Source: Sporosarcina sp. BI001-red (GTDB taxonomy: Bacteria; Bacillota; Bacilli; Bacillales_A; Planococcaceae). From it: 64,000 bases of DNA. The notes beneath the pieces were generated by a model that worked only from the letters and a program-made list of their open reading frames with translations, was not told the DNA's origin and searched no databases. The stretch is from the NCBI RefSeq assembly GCF_003384035.1, contig NZ_QQAK01000012.1, positions 186,001 through 250,000 of the forward strand, read 5' to 3'. A program made the position numbers and the translations under genes. Below, one piece after another: positions 8,782 to 18,647 of the stretch. Every line of letters starts with the position of its first letter. The stretch's first letter is position 1.

Positions 8782-9864
8782 ATGAAACGGCCAGTAATCG
8801 TATTGACAGGTGGAGGAACGGCAGGGCATGTCTCCGTAAACGAAGCAATTATCCCTGCATTTTTAGAAAGAGGATACGAGATTCACTATATCGGATCCCA
8901 TGAAGGAATTGAGCGAGACCTAATCGGCACAGGTCATCCAGAAGTGACCTACCATGCAATTGATAGTGGTAAACTAAGACGTTATTTTTCAATGAAAAAT
9001 TTCACGGATCCTTTTCGTGTAGGTGCAGGAGTTTTACAGGCGTATTCAATTTTGCGTAAATTAAAGCCTGAAATCATCTTCTCTAAGGGAGGATTTGTTT
9101 CAGTACCCGTTGTGCTTGCTGCTAAGCTAGCGCGTATTCCTGTCGTCGCTCACGAATCAGATGTATCTCCTGGACTCGCCAACAAAATAGCGCTTCCATT
9201 TGTGAAGCATATTTTTACTGTGTTTGAAGAAACGCTCTCATATGTCCCTTCTGATAGATCTTCTTGTACGGGAGCGATTATCCGTCCCGAACTATTTGAA
9301 GGAGATCGAAAGACTGGGCTTCGCATGTCTGGTTTGACTGAAGAGAAGCCAGTTGTCATCGTAATGGGAGGCAGCCAAGGTTCTGCAGTACTCAATGATG
9401 CACTAAGAGGAAACCTGCAAACTATTTTACAAGACTTTCAAATCATTCACCTATGTGGAAAAGGGAATTTAGATGAGTCACTTGACCAAACAGAAGGGTA
9501 TGTCCAGTTTGAATACGTAACTGAGGGATTACCTCACTTGATGGCTGCTTCTGAATTAGCGCTATCCCGTGCAGGTTCAAACGCTATTTTTGAATTGCTC
9601 GCAGTTCGTATACCGATGCTTCTTGTCCCGTTGTCTGCGGAAAAAAGCCGTGGTGACCAAATTCTGAATGCTAAACATTTTAAGAAACTTGGTTTTGCAC
9701 ATGTCATTAATGAGGAAGACATCACTGTAGCGTCATTATTAGCTGGTCTAATTGACCTTGCAGAAGACAAAAAGAACATCATTTCGACAATGGATCAAAC
9801 GGATGCAACCAAAACTCCGGAAGAAATGGCGAATCTAATTCTCTCATGTAGAACGAACTCATAA
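8782..9864 (+). CDS. murG: MurG-type UDP-GlcNAc:lipid I N-acetylglucosaminyltransferase
   Basis: Encodes 360 residues. GGGTAGHV (N-terminal glycine loop), FSKGGFVSVPV, HESDVSPGLANK, GGSQGS and LSRAGSNAIFEL (UDP-GlcNAc site) appear in the family order. MurG adds GlcNAc to lipid I to form lipid II on the inner membrane face. The gene is not in a division-wall cluster here; it sits alone before odhA. Several Bacillus species carry such a second murG near odhAB, so this may be a paralogue rather than the dcw copy (inference). No clear terminator follows. Confidence 0.88.
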   Translation: MKRPVIVLTGGGTAGHVSVNEAIIPAFLERGYEIHYIGSHEGIERDLIGTGHPEVTYHAIDSGKLRRYFSMKNFTDPFRVGAGVLQAYSILRKLKPEIIFSKGGFVSVPVVLAAKLARIPVVAHESDVSPGLANKIALPFVKHIFTVFEETLSYVPSDRSSCTGAIIRPELFEGDRKTGLRMSGLTEEKPVVIVMGGSQGSAVLNDALRGNLQTILQDFQIIHLCGKGNLDESLDQTEGYVQFEYVTEGLPHLMAASELALSRAGSNAIFELLAVRIPMLLVPLSAEKSRGDQILNAKHFKKLGFAHVINEEDITVASLLAGLIDLAEDKKNIISTMDQTDATKTPEEMANLILSCRTNS

Positions 9865-9905
9865 AACCGATTATCCACAAAATGGACACTTGCGTTTTTT
9901 TAACT

Positions 9906-10018
9906 CTTGCATAGCGAGTCTGCAAGGTGTAAACTAGTCCGCGGATAATACATGTTGATACTAGAACGAAACCCTTTCAGTTCAAGTGTTTGCATGGTAA
10001 CATAGTAAAGGATATAAA
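9906..10018 (+). promoter_or_regulatory. odhA promoter region
   Basis: TTGCAT at 9990-9995 and TATAAA at 10013-10018 with a 17-base spacer form a good sigma-A promoter for odhA. Upstream, CTTGCA (9906-9911) and TGCAAG (9921-9926) form a short inverted repeat without a T-run. It might be an operator, but no known site was recognised. Confidence 0.65.
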
Positions 10019-10062
10019 AATTTACGCAACATGCCAAAAGGCAAATGTGGAGGTAATAACTC

Positions 10063-12885
10063 ATGTCGAACAGTGTTGGTTTCGAGCGTTCACCGTATGC
10101 AGCTTTTTCAGGTCCGAACCTTGGTTATGTAATGGAAATGTATGAGCTTTACAAAAATGCACCAGAATCCATCGATCCGGAGCTTGCAGAATTCTTCAAG
10201 CGAAACGGTACACCTGAAAGTGGAGACGATCGCCTCTCAAATCTAGCAAAACAAGATGGAGCTAAAGGAAGTCCAGCAGATTTCCGTAAAGTTCTTTCCG
10301 CATACAAACTCATGGATGCAATTCGGGCATACGGACACTTAAACGCTGATATTTACCCGCTGAATGACCGTCCAAAAGACGCTTCAAGAATTGAACTTTC
10401 AGCTTATGATCTATCTGAACGTGATCTTGAGGCAATGCCAGCTTCACTCTTCTTAAAAGAAGTTCCTTCTCAAGTGGAGAATGCACTAGATGCAGTGAAC
10501 TATTTGAAATCCTTATACACGGGCAAAATCGCTTATGAATTCGCTCACTTGATTGAAGAAGAGGAAAAGCAATGGATTCAAGAAAATATTGAATCTGGAA
10601 AGTTAGCGATTTCCCTTACTGCAGATGATAAAAAACAATTGTTAGACCGTCTGACTAGAATCGAAGGTTTTGAGAAGTTCATCCACAGAACCTTTGTAGG
10701 CGCGAAACGGTTCTCGATTGAAGGACTTGACACGCTTGTCGTATTCCTCGACGAACTAGTGCTACGTTCTGAAGAAGCACAAACGAAAAAAATGTTGATT
10801 GGTATGGCGCACAGAGGACGTCTGAACGTTCTTACGCATATCCTCAACAAACCTTATGAGATGATGTTCGCAGAGTTTGCAGGCGTCCCATCAGGGCCAT
10901 TTTTACCTGAAAATGGTTCAGTAGAAGTAACTCGTGGCTGGTTTGGTGATGTAAAGTATCACCTTGGTGCTTTGTACAAAGGCCAAACAGGAATGGATCG
11001 TTTTCTTGCGTACAATCCATCTCACTTAGAAGTCGTAAATCCTGTAATCGCAGGACAAACACGAGCTGCCCAAGAGAACACGGATCACCCAGGTATTCCA
11101 GTTCAAGATACCAATGCTGCCTATGCAGTAATGGTCCACGGAGATGCTGCGTTCCCTGGTGAAGGAATTACACAGGAAACTTTCAACTTCAGTCGCGTTC
11201 GCGGATTCCAGACTGGTGGATCTATTCACGTCATTGCGAATAATATGATTGGGTTTACGACGGAGTACTACGATTCGCGTTCCACACATTATTCTTCAGA
11301 TATGGCAAAAGGATTTGAAATACCGATTCTGCACGTAAATGCAGATAGTCCTGAAGATGTTATCGCCGCAGCATTACTCGCATTTAACTACCGACAGAAA
11401 TTCGGTAAGGACATTCTTATAGATCTAATCGGCTACCGTCGTTACGGTCACAATGAAATGGACGAACCGATGGTTACAAACCCTGTCATGTATCAAGATG
11501 TTCACAACCATCCGACAGCTCGTCAGTTGTATGGCGAAAAGTTAGCGAACGAAGGTATTTTGACTACCCAAGACGTTGAGACATTAGATGCCGAGGTATT
11601 TGCAGAAATGCAACGTGCTTATGACAAAGTGAAAGAGACTTCGTCGGATACGAGCAATAATTCCGATGCGACTCCTGATGCAGTACTCGCAGGATATCCG
11701 CGAGATCTTCAAACAGGTGTATCAGAAGAACGTCTTCGTCGGATGAATGAAGAATTGCTCTCTTATCCTGAAAGCTTCAATGTATTCGGGAAATTGGATC
11801 GCATTTTGAAACGTCGCCAAGATCCGTTTAACGGAAAAGGGAAAATCGATTGGGCACATGCGGAACAGCTTGCATTTGGATCAATTCTTCAAGACGGTAA
11901 ACCAATCCGGATGTCTGGCCAAGATATCCAGCGTGGTACGTTTGCACACCGTCATCTTGTGTTACACGATGAGAAAACAGGAGAAGAATTTGTACCACTA
12001 CATCACATCAGTGATTCAAACGCATCATTTGTTGCGTACAACAGTCCTTTGACTGAAGCGGGTGTCGTAGGGTATGAGTTCGGTTATAACCTAGAAGAAG
12101 AGAAGACAGTCACAGTTTGGGAAGCGCAATATGGAGATTTCTCCAATATGGCTCAAGTAATGTACGACCAATTCATCTCATCCAGTAACGCGAAGTGGGG
12201 TCAACAATCCGGTTTGATCATGATGTTGCCGCACGGTTACGAAGGGCAAGGACCGGAGCACTCAAGCAGCCGTATCGAACGCTACTTGCAACTTTGTGCT
12301 GAAAACAACTGGACAGTTGCGAACATTTCAAGTGCAGCAAACTACTTCCACGTACTTCGCAGACAAGCAGCGATACTTGGAGATGAAGCTGAACGTCCAC
12401 TCGTTATTGCAACACCTAAATCACTTCTTCGTCATCCACTAGTGGGTGCTGATCTTGCCGAACTGACGGAAGGTCATTTTGAAACAGTATTGGAAGAACC
12501 GAATACTGGAAAAAATGTAGATAGCGTGAAGAAAGTGATTTTGACTAGTGGTAAAATGGCAATTGACTTGGCAGAGAAAGTGAAGGGTGGAGTAGGATTC
12601 GACCACTTGCATATTGCACGTGTGGAACAATTGTATCCATTCCCATCTGACAAATTGTCTGCAATCATTCAACGATTCCCGAACGCTGAAGAGATTGTTT
12701 GGGTCCAAGAAGAGCCGAAGAATATGGGTTCATGGTCATTCGCGCTACCTTATTTACATGAGATTTCTCAAGGACTGAAAGTGAATTACACAGGGCGTAT
12801 TCATCGTGCAAGTCCTTCTGAAGGAAACGGCACAATGCACAAACTCGAACAACAACGTATCATTGAAGAAGCGCTTAAAAACTAA
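10063..12885 (+). CDS. odhA: 2-oxoglutarate dehydrogenase E1 component
   Basis: Encodes 940 residues, matching the family length. The N-terminal segment (FSGPNLGYVMEMYELYK... ELAEFFKRNG) is the E2-binding/early region. MAHRGRLNVL, HGDAAFPGEG and ANNMIGFTT belong to the thiamine diphosphate domain. The C-terminal half contains LMMLPHGYEGQGPEHSSSR and RLYP-like WVQEEPKNMGSW. The enzyme decarboxylates 2-oxoglutarate and passes the succinyl group to OdhB lipoyl groups in the TCA cycle. GGAGGT precedes ATG 10063. OdhB follows after 164 bases. Confidence 0.96.
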   Translation: MSNSVGFERSPYAAFSGPNLGYVMEMYELYKNAPESIDPELAEFFKRNGTPESGDDRLSNLAKQDGAKGSPADFRKVLSAYKLMDAIRAYGHLNADIYPLNDRPKDASRIELSAYDLSERDLEAMPASLFLKEVPSQVENALDAVNYLKSLYTGKIAYEFAHLIEEEEKQWIQENIESGKLAISLTADDKKQLLDRLTRIEGFEKFIHRTFVGAKRFSIEGLDTLVVFLDELVLRSEEAQTKKMLIGMAHRGRLNVLTHILNKPYEMMFAEFAGVPSGPFLPENGSVEVTRGWFGDVKYHLGALYKGQTGMDRFLAYNPSHLEVVNPVIAGQTRAAQENTDHPGIPVQDTNAAYAVMVHGDAAFPGEGITQETFNFSRVRGFQTGGSIHVIANNMIGFTTEYYDSRSTHYSSDMAKGFEIPILHVNADSPEDVIAAALLAFNYRQKFGKDILIDLIGYRRYGHNEMDEPMVTNPVMYQDVHNHPTARQLYGEKLANEGILTTQDVETLDAEVFAEMQRAYDKVKETSSDTSNNSDATPDAVLAGYPRDLQTGVSEERLRRMNEELLSYPESFNVFGKLDRILKRRQDPFNGKGKIDWAHAEQLAFGSILQDGKPIRMSGQDIQRGTFAHRHLVLHDEKTGEEFVPLHHISDSNASFVAYNSPLTEAGVVGYEFGYNLEEEKTVTVWEAQYGDFSNMAQVMYDQFISSSNAKWGQQSGLIMMLPHGYEGQGPEHSSSRIERYLQLCAENNWTVANISSAANYFHVLRRQAAILGDEAERPLVIATPKSLLRHPLVGADLAELTEGHFETVLEEPNTGKNVDSVKKVILTSGKMAIDLAEKVKGGVGFDHLHIARVEQLYPFPSDKLSAIIQRFPNAEEIVWVQEEPKNMGSWSFALPYLHEISQGLKVNYTGRIHRASPSEGNGTMHKLEQQRIIEEALKN

Positions 12886-12921
12886 TTATATATGTTGAAT
12901 TAAACAATCCGACCAGTTGCC

Positions 12922-12954
12922 GTTGTTTTCCGCTCTAGGCGGACGCTTTCCGCT
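12922..12954. repeat. Remnant of a GC-rich intergenic repeat (TTTCCGC type) between odhA and odhB
   Basis: The segment contains TTTTCCGCTCTAGGCGGACG followed by CTTTCCGC. It resembles the first arm of a GC-rich repeat I know from intergenic DNA of several Bacillaceae (TTTCCGCTCCAGGCGGACGC...). Only the first part is present. The match is from memory, not from a search. Confidence 0.45.
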
Positions 12955-13049
12955 TCAAACAACTAATATGTCTGAGCTCGTGGAGATTTTTACATCAATA
13001 TACAAAGTAATTCCTGAACGATTGAACGATATAAGAGGAGGAAATTATT

Positions 13050-14285
13050 GTGGCAGAGATCCGAGTACCTGAACTGGCAGAATCGATTACCGAAGGAACA
13101 ATTGCAAAATGGCTAAAACAACCAGGTGAATCAGTAGACAAAGGTGAATTCATCGTTGAACTTGAAACAGACAAAGTAAACGTGGAAGTAATTTCAGAAG
13201 AAGCCGGAACTGTTCAAGAACTAATGGCGGCTGAAGGCGATACTGTTGAAGTCGGTCAAGTCATTGCAATTGTTGGAGCAGGTTCTGGAGCACCCGCTCA
13301 GCAACCAACTGCACCCGCTCAAGCTGCACAAGAACAACCTGCACCTGCAGCATCTGAACCAGTTGCTGCGCAAGCACCGGCTGAAGCATCATCAGGAGAT
13401 CGTTTGATTGCAAGTCCTGCGGCTCGTAAACTAGCGCGTGAAAAAGGCATTAACTTAGCTGACATTTCGCCAGTAGATCCTATGGGTCGTGTACGCGTGC
13501 AAGACGTGGAAGCACACGGTACTGCTCCTAAAGCACAACCAGCAGCACCAGCAGCTGCTCCTAAACAACAAGCAAAAGTGGATGATGGCCGTGTAGAGCG
13601 CGTGAAAATGAGCCGCCGTCGTCAAACAATTGCAAAGCGTTTGCTTGAAGTGAAGCAAAACACAGCAATGCTTACAACATTCAACGAGATTGATATGACG
13701 AACGTAATGGAACTTCGTTCACGTAAGAAAGACGAATTCTTTGATAAGAACGATGTCCGTCTAGGGTTCATGTCATTCTTCACTAAAGCAGTTGTCGCTG
13801 CGCTTAAGAAATATCCTAAAGTCAACTCTGAGCTTGATGGCGATGAGTTGATCATGAAAAACTACTTCGACATCGGTATCGCGGTATCTACAGATGGCGG
13901 ACTAGTTGTACCAAACGTTGTCGATGCAGACCGTAAAAACTTCGCTGAAATCGAAGCGACTATCGGGGAACTTGCTAAAAAAGCACGCGACAACAAATTG
14001 ACGCTTGCTGACATGTCAGGCGGTTCATTCACAATCACAAACGGTGGAGTATTCGGTTCACTTTTATCTACACCAATCCTTAACGGGACTCAAGTAGGTA
14101 TTCTTGGAATGCACACGATTCAAAAACGTCCGATTGCTGTCGGTAATAACGTTGAAATTCGTCCAATGATGTACGTGGCGCTTTCTTATGATCACCGTGT
14201 CATCGATGGAAAAGATTCAGTTGGTTTCTTGAAAATGATTAAGGAATTGATCGAAAATCCAGAAGATCTTCTTCTTGGATCATAA
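13050..14285 (+). CDS. odhB: Dihydrolipoyl succinyltransferase, E2 of 2-oxoglutarate dehydrogenase
   Basis: Encodes 411 residues. The lipoyl domain (about 2-77) has the modified Lys in ETDKVNVEV. An Ala/Pro/Gln-rich linker (about 78-115), an E3/E1-binding domain ([13 protein letters not shown]..., about 118-155), a second linker and the catalytic domain (about 180-411) follow. The catalytic site is [19 protein letters not shown] start at 13050 follows GAGGAGG. It forms the core of the 2-oxoglutarate dehydrogenase complex with OdhA and transfers succinyl to CoA. Followed by an imperfect hairpin, then a DUF6501 gene. Confidence 0.96.
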   Translation: MAEIRVPELAESITEGTIAKWLKQPGESVDKGEFIVELETDKVNVEVISEEAGTVQELMAAEGDTVEVGQVIAIVGAGSGAPAQQPTAPAQAAQEQPAPAASEPVAAQAPAEASSGDRLIASPAARKLAREKGINLADISPVDPMGRVRVQDVEAHGTAPKAQPAAPAAAPKQQAKVDDGRVERVKMSRRRQTIAKRLLEVKQNTAMLTTFNEIDMTNVMELRSRKKDEFFDKNDVRLGFMSFFTKAVVAALKKYPKVNSELDGDELIMKNYFDIGIAVSTDGGLVVPNVVDADRKNFAEIEATIGELAKKARDNKLTLADMSGGSFTITNGGVFGSLLSTPILNGTQVGILGMHTIQKRPIAVGNNVEIRPMMYVALSYDHRVIDGKDSVGFLKMIKELIENPEDLLLGS

Positions 14286-14293
14286 TTGATAGG

Positions 14294-14325
14294 CTGAGCC
14301 CTCCGCTGTTTGAGGGGGGACTTAG
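14294..14325 (+). terminator. Imperfect hairpin after odhB, probable terminator
   Basis: CTGAGCCCTCC pairs with the G-run plus ACTTAG at 14313-14324 with one mismatch and G-T pairs. A pyrimidine-rich tail (CTTACACTTTTCTTT) follows. Confidence 0.5.
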
Positions 14326-14361
14326 TCTTACACTTTTCTTTAGGAAAGGCGGGATCCATTA

Positions 14362-14562
14362 ATGTCTTCGTTCAAAGATTGGCTTCATGCACCAGCAATC
14401 CGGCAGGTCGTTTGCAAACATGCAGATGCAGAAAAATACTTAGTGACAAACGTACTCACACCAGGCAAGGCCTATGATGTGAAAAACGAAACAGAAGAGT
14501 TTCTTTTCGTCGTTGACAACACAGGCCACGTTGGCGGGTATTACAAAACCTATTTCGAGTGA
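14362..14562 (+). CDS. Small conserved protein, DUF6501-like
   Basis: Encodes 66 residues. The sequence VTNVLTPGKAYDVKNETEEF and VDNTGHVGGYYKTYFE resembles a small Bacillales family recalled as DUF6501. It looks like a compact beta-rich cytoplasmic domain without membrane segments. AGGAAAGGCGG at about 14341-14351 supports the ATG. It lies between odhB and yojN with hairpins on both sides. Function unknown; family label moderately sure. Confidence 0.7.
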   Translation: MSSFKDWLHAPAIRQVVCKHADAEKYLVTNVLTPGKAYDVKNETEEFLFVVDNTGHVGGYYKTYFE

Positions 14563-14597
14563 CATACAGGTAGCTGTAAGTTAAACTAATGATGACT

Positions 14598-14634
14598 AAA
14601 ACGACCTGATGCGGTTAGAGCATCAGGTCGTTTT
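14598..14634 (+). terminator. Intrinsic terminator ending just before the yojN ribosome site
   Basis: ACGACCTGATGC at 14601-14612 pairs perfectly with GCATCAGGTCGT (14620-14631), then TTTTATA. The T-run ends only four bases before AGGAGG of yojN, so it may terminate the upstream transcript or attenuate yojNO. Confidence 0.88.
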
Positions 14635-14656
14635 ATATAGGAGGAGACAAGAGATT

Positions 14657-15520
14657 ATGAACTTGTTAACCAAACAAATCCAAGAACTACGTACAACGAG
14701 GGTGCATTCAGAAGAAGAGCAACTGCTCATTCAAGAGGGAGGGTATGTAAGCCCGACACCTAATTTGTTTGATGATATTCTAATTGCTCTTTCATTGAAA
14801 AAACCGGTTTTACTGAAAGGACCTTCAGGCAGCGGAAAAACCCGTCTAGCTCAAAGTATTTCGGCACTGTTCCAACAGCCGATGCAAAGTGTCAACTGTT
14901 CGGTGGATCTGGATGCTGAAGCGTTACTAGGTTTCAAAACGATTGTGACAAAAGATGGAGAGAGCGTCATTGAATTTGTTAATGGCCCTGTCGTAACAGC
15001 CATGAAACGCGGTCATATTTTATATATTGATGAAATCAATATGGCCAAGCCAGAAACGTTACCGATCCTGCATAGCCTTCTCGATCATCGGCGAATGATT
15101 ACGAATCCATTTACAGGAGAAGTCATCGTGGCACATGAAGACTTTACGGTAATCTCAGCAATTAATGAAGGCTATATCGGAACTTCGCCAATGAATGAAG
15201 CACTCAAAAACCGCTTTGTATCATTTTCGATACCTTATTTGGAAGCGCAGCAATTACGAAACGTATTGGAGAATGCAGTGCCTGAAGCAAAAATATCTAT
15301 CGTTGACACGATTATGAGTATTTCAGGAGATTTGTCGAAACAAACTGCTAACGGCTTGCTGGCTGACGAAGCAGCTTCCGTTAGAAGTCTAATCGATGCC
15401 CTTCAACTCGCAGTCCACATGCCGGTAGAACGAGCTGTGACCTATGCAATTGCTGAGCTTCTAGAAGACAAATTGGAACGCTATCTGGTGAACGAATTGA
15501 CAGCTACTTGGGTGAAATGA
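14657..15520 (+). CDS. yojN: MoxR-type AAA+ ATPase YojN
   Basis: Encodes 287 residues. Walker A is GPSGSGKTRLA near residue 57 and Walker B is HILYIDEINMA near residue 125. The sensor region has SAINEGYIGTSPMNEALKNRF. These are features of the MoxR/NorQ/GvpN branch of AAA+ ATPases, which remodel partner complexes together with VWA proteins. ATG 14657 is used with AGGAGG at 14639-14644. The VWA partner yojO starts 9 bases after the stop. The pair next to odhAB is also found in B. subtilis; the client complex is not known. Confidence 0.9.
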   Translation: MNLLTKQIQELRTTRVHSEEEQLLIQEGGYVSPTPNLFDDILIALSLKKPVLLKGPSGSGKTRLAQSISALFQQPMQSVNCSVDLDAEALLGFKTIVTKDGESVIEFVNGPVVTAMKRGHILYIDEINMAKPETLPILHSLLDHRRMITNPFTGEVIVAHEDFTVISAINEGYIGTSPMNEALKNRFVSFSIPYLEAQQLRNVLENAVPEAKISIVDTIMSISGDLSKQTANGLLADEAASVRSLIDALQLAVHMPVERAVTYAIAELLEDKLERYLVNELTATWVK

Positions 15521-15529
15521 GGGATCGTG

Positions 15530-17434
15530 ATGGATAAGGTCAATCGGTTCATACAGTTTAATGACGAATCCGTTGAGACACGTAAAATTCTACTTTATGA
15601 AAAGATTGCTCAATCGTTGGCGAATGCACCTTTTGTGAAGATAACCGAGCGTCAATTAATCGAATATCAGCCAAAAGATGCGACACTTGCGATGAGCGTG
15701 TTTTGGAGACATCGTCCTGAGCAGGTGACACATTTAGGGCGTCTTTCCGACATCTATTTACTTGCTGCAGGCTTTTACCGACACTTCGACTTAGCAGAAT
15801 GGAAATCTTTCACTTTGGTAATGAAGTCAAGTCATCATCCCAAATTAGCCGGTCAATTAATGATGATGTTTGAAGAATTCAGATTGATGGAATCCATACA
15901 AAGAACGCGTGTCGGAACGCAGAGAGCCTTCCAGGTACGCAGTAAAGTGTACGCGGAATTCCATAAAGACCGACTTTTATCGAATGCCAAGCGAGGGTTT
16001 CTGGCAGATGCGTTAGTTAACCAATTATTTTTGGATATCCATTTAGGAATGACAACCTCTCCGCATGAATCGTTCGAACAGTATCCTATGGATCGTATCC
16101 GGCAAGTAACACAACGGGCATATGAGATAGAAACAACCTCACAGAGTGGTGTACTGGCAAAAAGAATTATAGAACTAGTGGAAGAACAACTAACAGGAGA
16201 CATTATTCTGCCCTTATACACGTTCGGAGAATTCTTCGAAGAAGACAAAAAGATGAATATAGATGTTAGGGCGATGTCTGATCCAGGAGATCCAGAAAAC
16301 CAGGACGTGAAGGAAACAATAGAAGAGGAGTTTCGTGCCTGGCATCGGGAAACTGAAGATGACAAGGGGACACATCTGGAATTTGAACTCCAACAAGGCA
16401 AACAAGGAGCTGCAGATGCTTCAGGAGCAACACCAGGGGATGAGAATGCAGAAGCTCAAGCGTTCGGGTTGGGGAGCTCGGAAGCGAATGATAAAGAAGG
16501 AATGCCAAAACAGCAAACTGACTTGGACGGTGACCGTTTAGAACGACCTTCAGTTAAAGCCGGTTCGGATTACGGTCCAGCCCATACACGGGTCATGTTC
16601 AGTGTAACGAAAATGCCGAATATCGAAAAAGCTTCATCAACTAGAATGCTAACAGAGTGGCGAAATAATCATTTACCAATTGTACGTGGTCTTGTTACTG
16701 AGATGAAAAAAAGACTGGAAAGAAAAAAGCAACAAAAACGTGAAAACTTGACGAAAGGTCGCCTTTCTTCAAAGCTAACGACCATGCTAACGGATGATCG
16801 CCCTAAACCATTCTATCGTAAACAAGCACCTTCACCAGAGCTTGATGCGGTATTCGGCTTACTCGTAGATGGCTCAGCTTCCATGATCGACAAAGTGGAG
16901 GAGACAAAAGAAGCAGTCATCCTTTTTCATGACGTCTTACGGAAACTTCGTGTATCTCATGAAATTACTACCTATTACGAAGATGCCTTTGAATCATCCA
17001 AAGAAGAGCAACCAAACTTTTTCGAAGTGATGCACTCGTTCGATGAAACACATATCGATAGTGGTCCAGCAATCATGAATTTTGAAGCTCACGAAGATAA
17101 CCGAGACGGATTTGCGATTCGATGGATGGCTAATCGACTCGCAAATAGACCTGAACAGCATAAGTTCTTACTCGTATTCTCTGACGGTGAACCCTCTGCA
17201 TTTGGATACGATCGTAATGGAATTGTCGATACTGCAGAGGCTGTTTGGGAGACGGAGAAGCGGGGGATATCAGTCGTGCATTTGTTTTTATCAACACAAC
17301 AACCAACTGAAGACCAAAAAGCGTTGTTCGCAACGATGTTTGGAAACAAAACCGCTGCGTCTGATTCAGTAGAAGAATTCGCCAGCCAAACGCTACGTAT
17401 CCTTAGAAAGCTGCTCGCGATTGCAGCTCAATAA
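15530..17434 (+). CDS. yojO: VWA-domain protein YojO (NorD/CobT-like), partner of YojN
   Basis: Encodes 634 residues. A helical N-terminal half is followed by an acidic low-complexity region (about residues 240-345), a Lys/Arg-rich helix (about 390-415) and a C-terminal von Willebrand factor A domain (about 445-635). Its MIDAS motif is VDGSASM, and a later acidic residue lies in FSDGEPS. Such proteins act with MoxR ATPases in metal- or cofactor-insertion and enzyme activation systems (NorQ/NorD, CobS/CobT). GTG 15527 directly precedes ATG 15530, which is chosen. No membrane segment is seen, so it should be cytoplasmic. Confidence 0.88.
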   Translation: MDKVNRFIQFNDESVETRKILLYEKIAQSLANAPFVKITERQLIEYQPKDATLAMSVFWRHRPEQVTHLGRLSDIYLLAAGFYRHFDLAEWKSFTLVMKSSHHPKLAGQLMMMFEEFRLMESIQRTRVGTQRAFQVRSKVYAEFHKDRLLSNAKRGFLADALVNQLFLDIHLGMTTSPHESFEQYPMDRIRQVTQRAYEIETTSQSGVLAKRIIELVEEQLTGDIILPLYTFGEFFEEDKKMNIDVRAMSDPGDPENQDVKETIEEEFRAWHRETEDDKGTHLEFELQQGKQGAADASGATPGDENAEAQAFGLGSSEANDKEGMPKQQTDLDGDRLERPSVKAGSDYGPAHTRVMFSVTKMPNIEKASSTRMLTEWRNNHLPIVRGLVTEMKKRLERKKQQKRENLTKGRLSSKLTTMLTDDRPKPFYRKQAPSPELDAVFGLLVDGSASMIDKVEETKEAVILFHDVLRKLRVSHEITTYYEDAFESSKEEQPNFFEVMHSFDETHIDSGPAIMNFEAHEDNRDGFAIRWMANRLANRPEQHKFLLVFSDGEPSAFGYDRNGIVDTAEAVWETEKRGISVVHLFLSTQQPTEDQKALFATMFGNKTAASDSVEEFASQTLRILRKLLAIAAQ

Positions 17435-17435
17435 A

Positions 17436-17476
17436 AAACGCAAAACCACCTTATAATGGGCGGTTTTGCGTTTTCT
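17436..17476. terminator. Bidirectional terminator between yojO and telA
   Basis: AACGCAAAACCaCC pairs with GGgCGGTTTTGCGTT around a seven-base loop, with A6 before and TTTTC after. The telA stop codon (complement of 17451-17453) lies inside the loop, so the telA coding end forms half of the stem. Confidence 0.9.
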
Positions 17477-18647
17477 CATGGATATTAAGAAGACGTTGTT
17501 TTAACTCTTCTTCCATTCTACCGATTTCACGTTCAGCTTCTTTTCGCTTCACGCGACCATCAGCTTGGATGACAAGAGTTTCTTCGATTGTTTGGATCAA
17601 GTTTTCCTGAGTCTTTTTCAACGTATCAATTTCAATAATGCCGCGTTCATTTTCTTTTGCGGTTTCAATTGAATTCAATTTCAGCATTTCAGAATTACGA
17701 AGCAGTAGATCATTTGTAGTCTTTGTAACAAGTCGCTGGGATTCAACAGCTTTCTTTTGGCGGTTCAATGTTAAGGCAATTGCAATCTGGTTTTTCCATA
17801 ACGGAATTGACGTCATAATCGATGATTGAATTTTTTCTGCAAGCGTTTGGTTCGTTTGTTGAATCATACGGATTTGAGGCGCGCTTTGGATGGTAAGCTG
17901 ACGAGACAATTGCAAGTCATATAGACGTTTTTCCAGCCGATCGAGAAACTGGCTCATATCATTTACTTCTTGGATGGTCATCTGATCATTTGAACTCTGT
18001 GCATCTGCGCGCATCTGCGGAATCGTGATAGTTGCTAGTTCATCGCGCTTTATTTCTGCAGCTGCTATATAGACGTTAAGAGCTTGGAAATAGGTCTTAT
18101 TCTGTTCGTATAAATTATCGAGCATATGCACATCTTCTATTAAACCTCTTTTGGAATGTTCCAGTTGTACACCAATCCGGTCGATTTGAGTACTGAGTTT
18201 TTGATACTTCGTCATCATTTCTTGAATAGAACGGGAGGCTTTGTTAAAGAGGCGACTTAGGCCAGTCTTTTTCTTTTCAGATAAATCGTCCGGATCGATC
18301 TCTGAAAGTTTCCCCATCAAATCGTTCAATACATCACCAACAGGACCAATGTCTTTACTTTGGACGTGGTCCAACATTTTATGAGAAAAACGCGACAGTT
18401 CGTTTTGTGCTGTAGCACCGTAGGTTAAAATTGCTTCATAATCGCCCACAGGAATCTGATCGGCGAGTTCCTTAGCTTTTTGCTGTTCTTCTGGAGATAA
18501 GCGATCCATTAAAGCGACAGATGCATTGTTTTCGGGTTGTTCTGTTTGCATTTCTTTAGGTAACATCGGTTCGCTTCTATCAAACGGACTACTGAGTAAA
18601 TCATCAAAAGATTTTACATCATTATTCATTGGCTGATTTTCGGTCAT
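17451..18647 (-). CDS. yaaN: TelA/YaaN family toxic-anion-resistance-like protein
   Basis: Encodes 398 residues, mostly long helices with coiled-coil character. The region around DVLNDLMGKLSEIDPDDLSEKK and the central SRSIQEMMTKYQKLSTQIDRI match the TelA family, originally tied to tellurite resistance. The real cellular role is unclear. ATG at 18647 follows AAGGAG; further upstream codons lie within xpaC. It overlaps the end of xpaC by 26 bases, so the two are co-translated, as xpaC-yaaN are in B. subtilis. Confidence 0.88.
   Translation of the reverse strand: MTENQPMNNDVKSFDDLLSSPFDRSEPMLPKEMQTEQPENNASVALMDRLSPEEQQKAKELADQIPVGDYEAILTYGATAQNELSRFSHKMLDHVQSKDIGPVGDVLNDLMGKLSEIDPDDLSEKKKTGLSRLFNKASRSIQEMMTKYQKLSTQIDRIGVQLEHSKRGLIEDVHMLDNLYEQNKTYFQALNVYIAAAEIKRDELATITIPQMRADAQSSNDQMTIQEVNDMSQFLDRLEKRLYDLQLSRQLTIQSAPQIRMIQQTNQTLAEKIQSSIMTSIPLWKNQIAIALTLNRQKKAVESQRLVTKTTNDLLLRNSEMLKLNSIETAKENERGIIEIDTLKKTQENLIQTIEETLVIQADGRVKRKEAEREIGRMEEELKQRLLNIHEKTQNRPL

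Noticed and set aside
15853-16401. Long antisense frame inside yojO
   Set aside because: No ribosome site or recognisable content; it mirrors a well-supported VWA gene.
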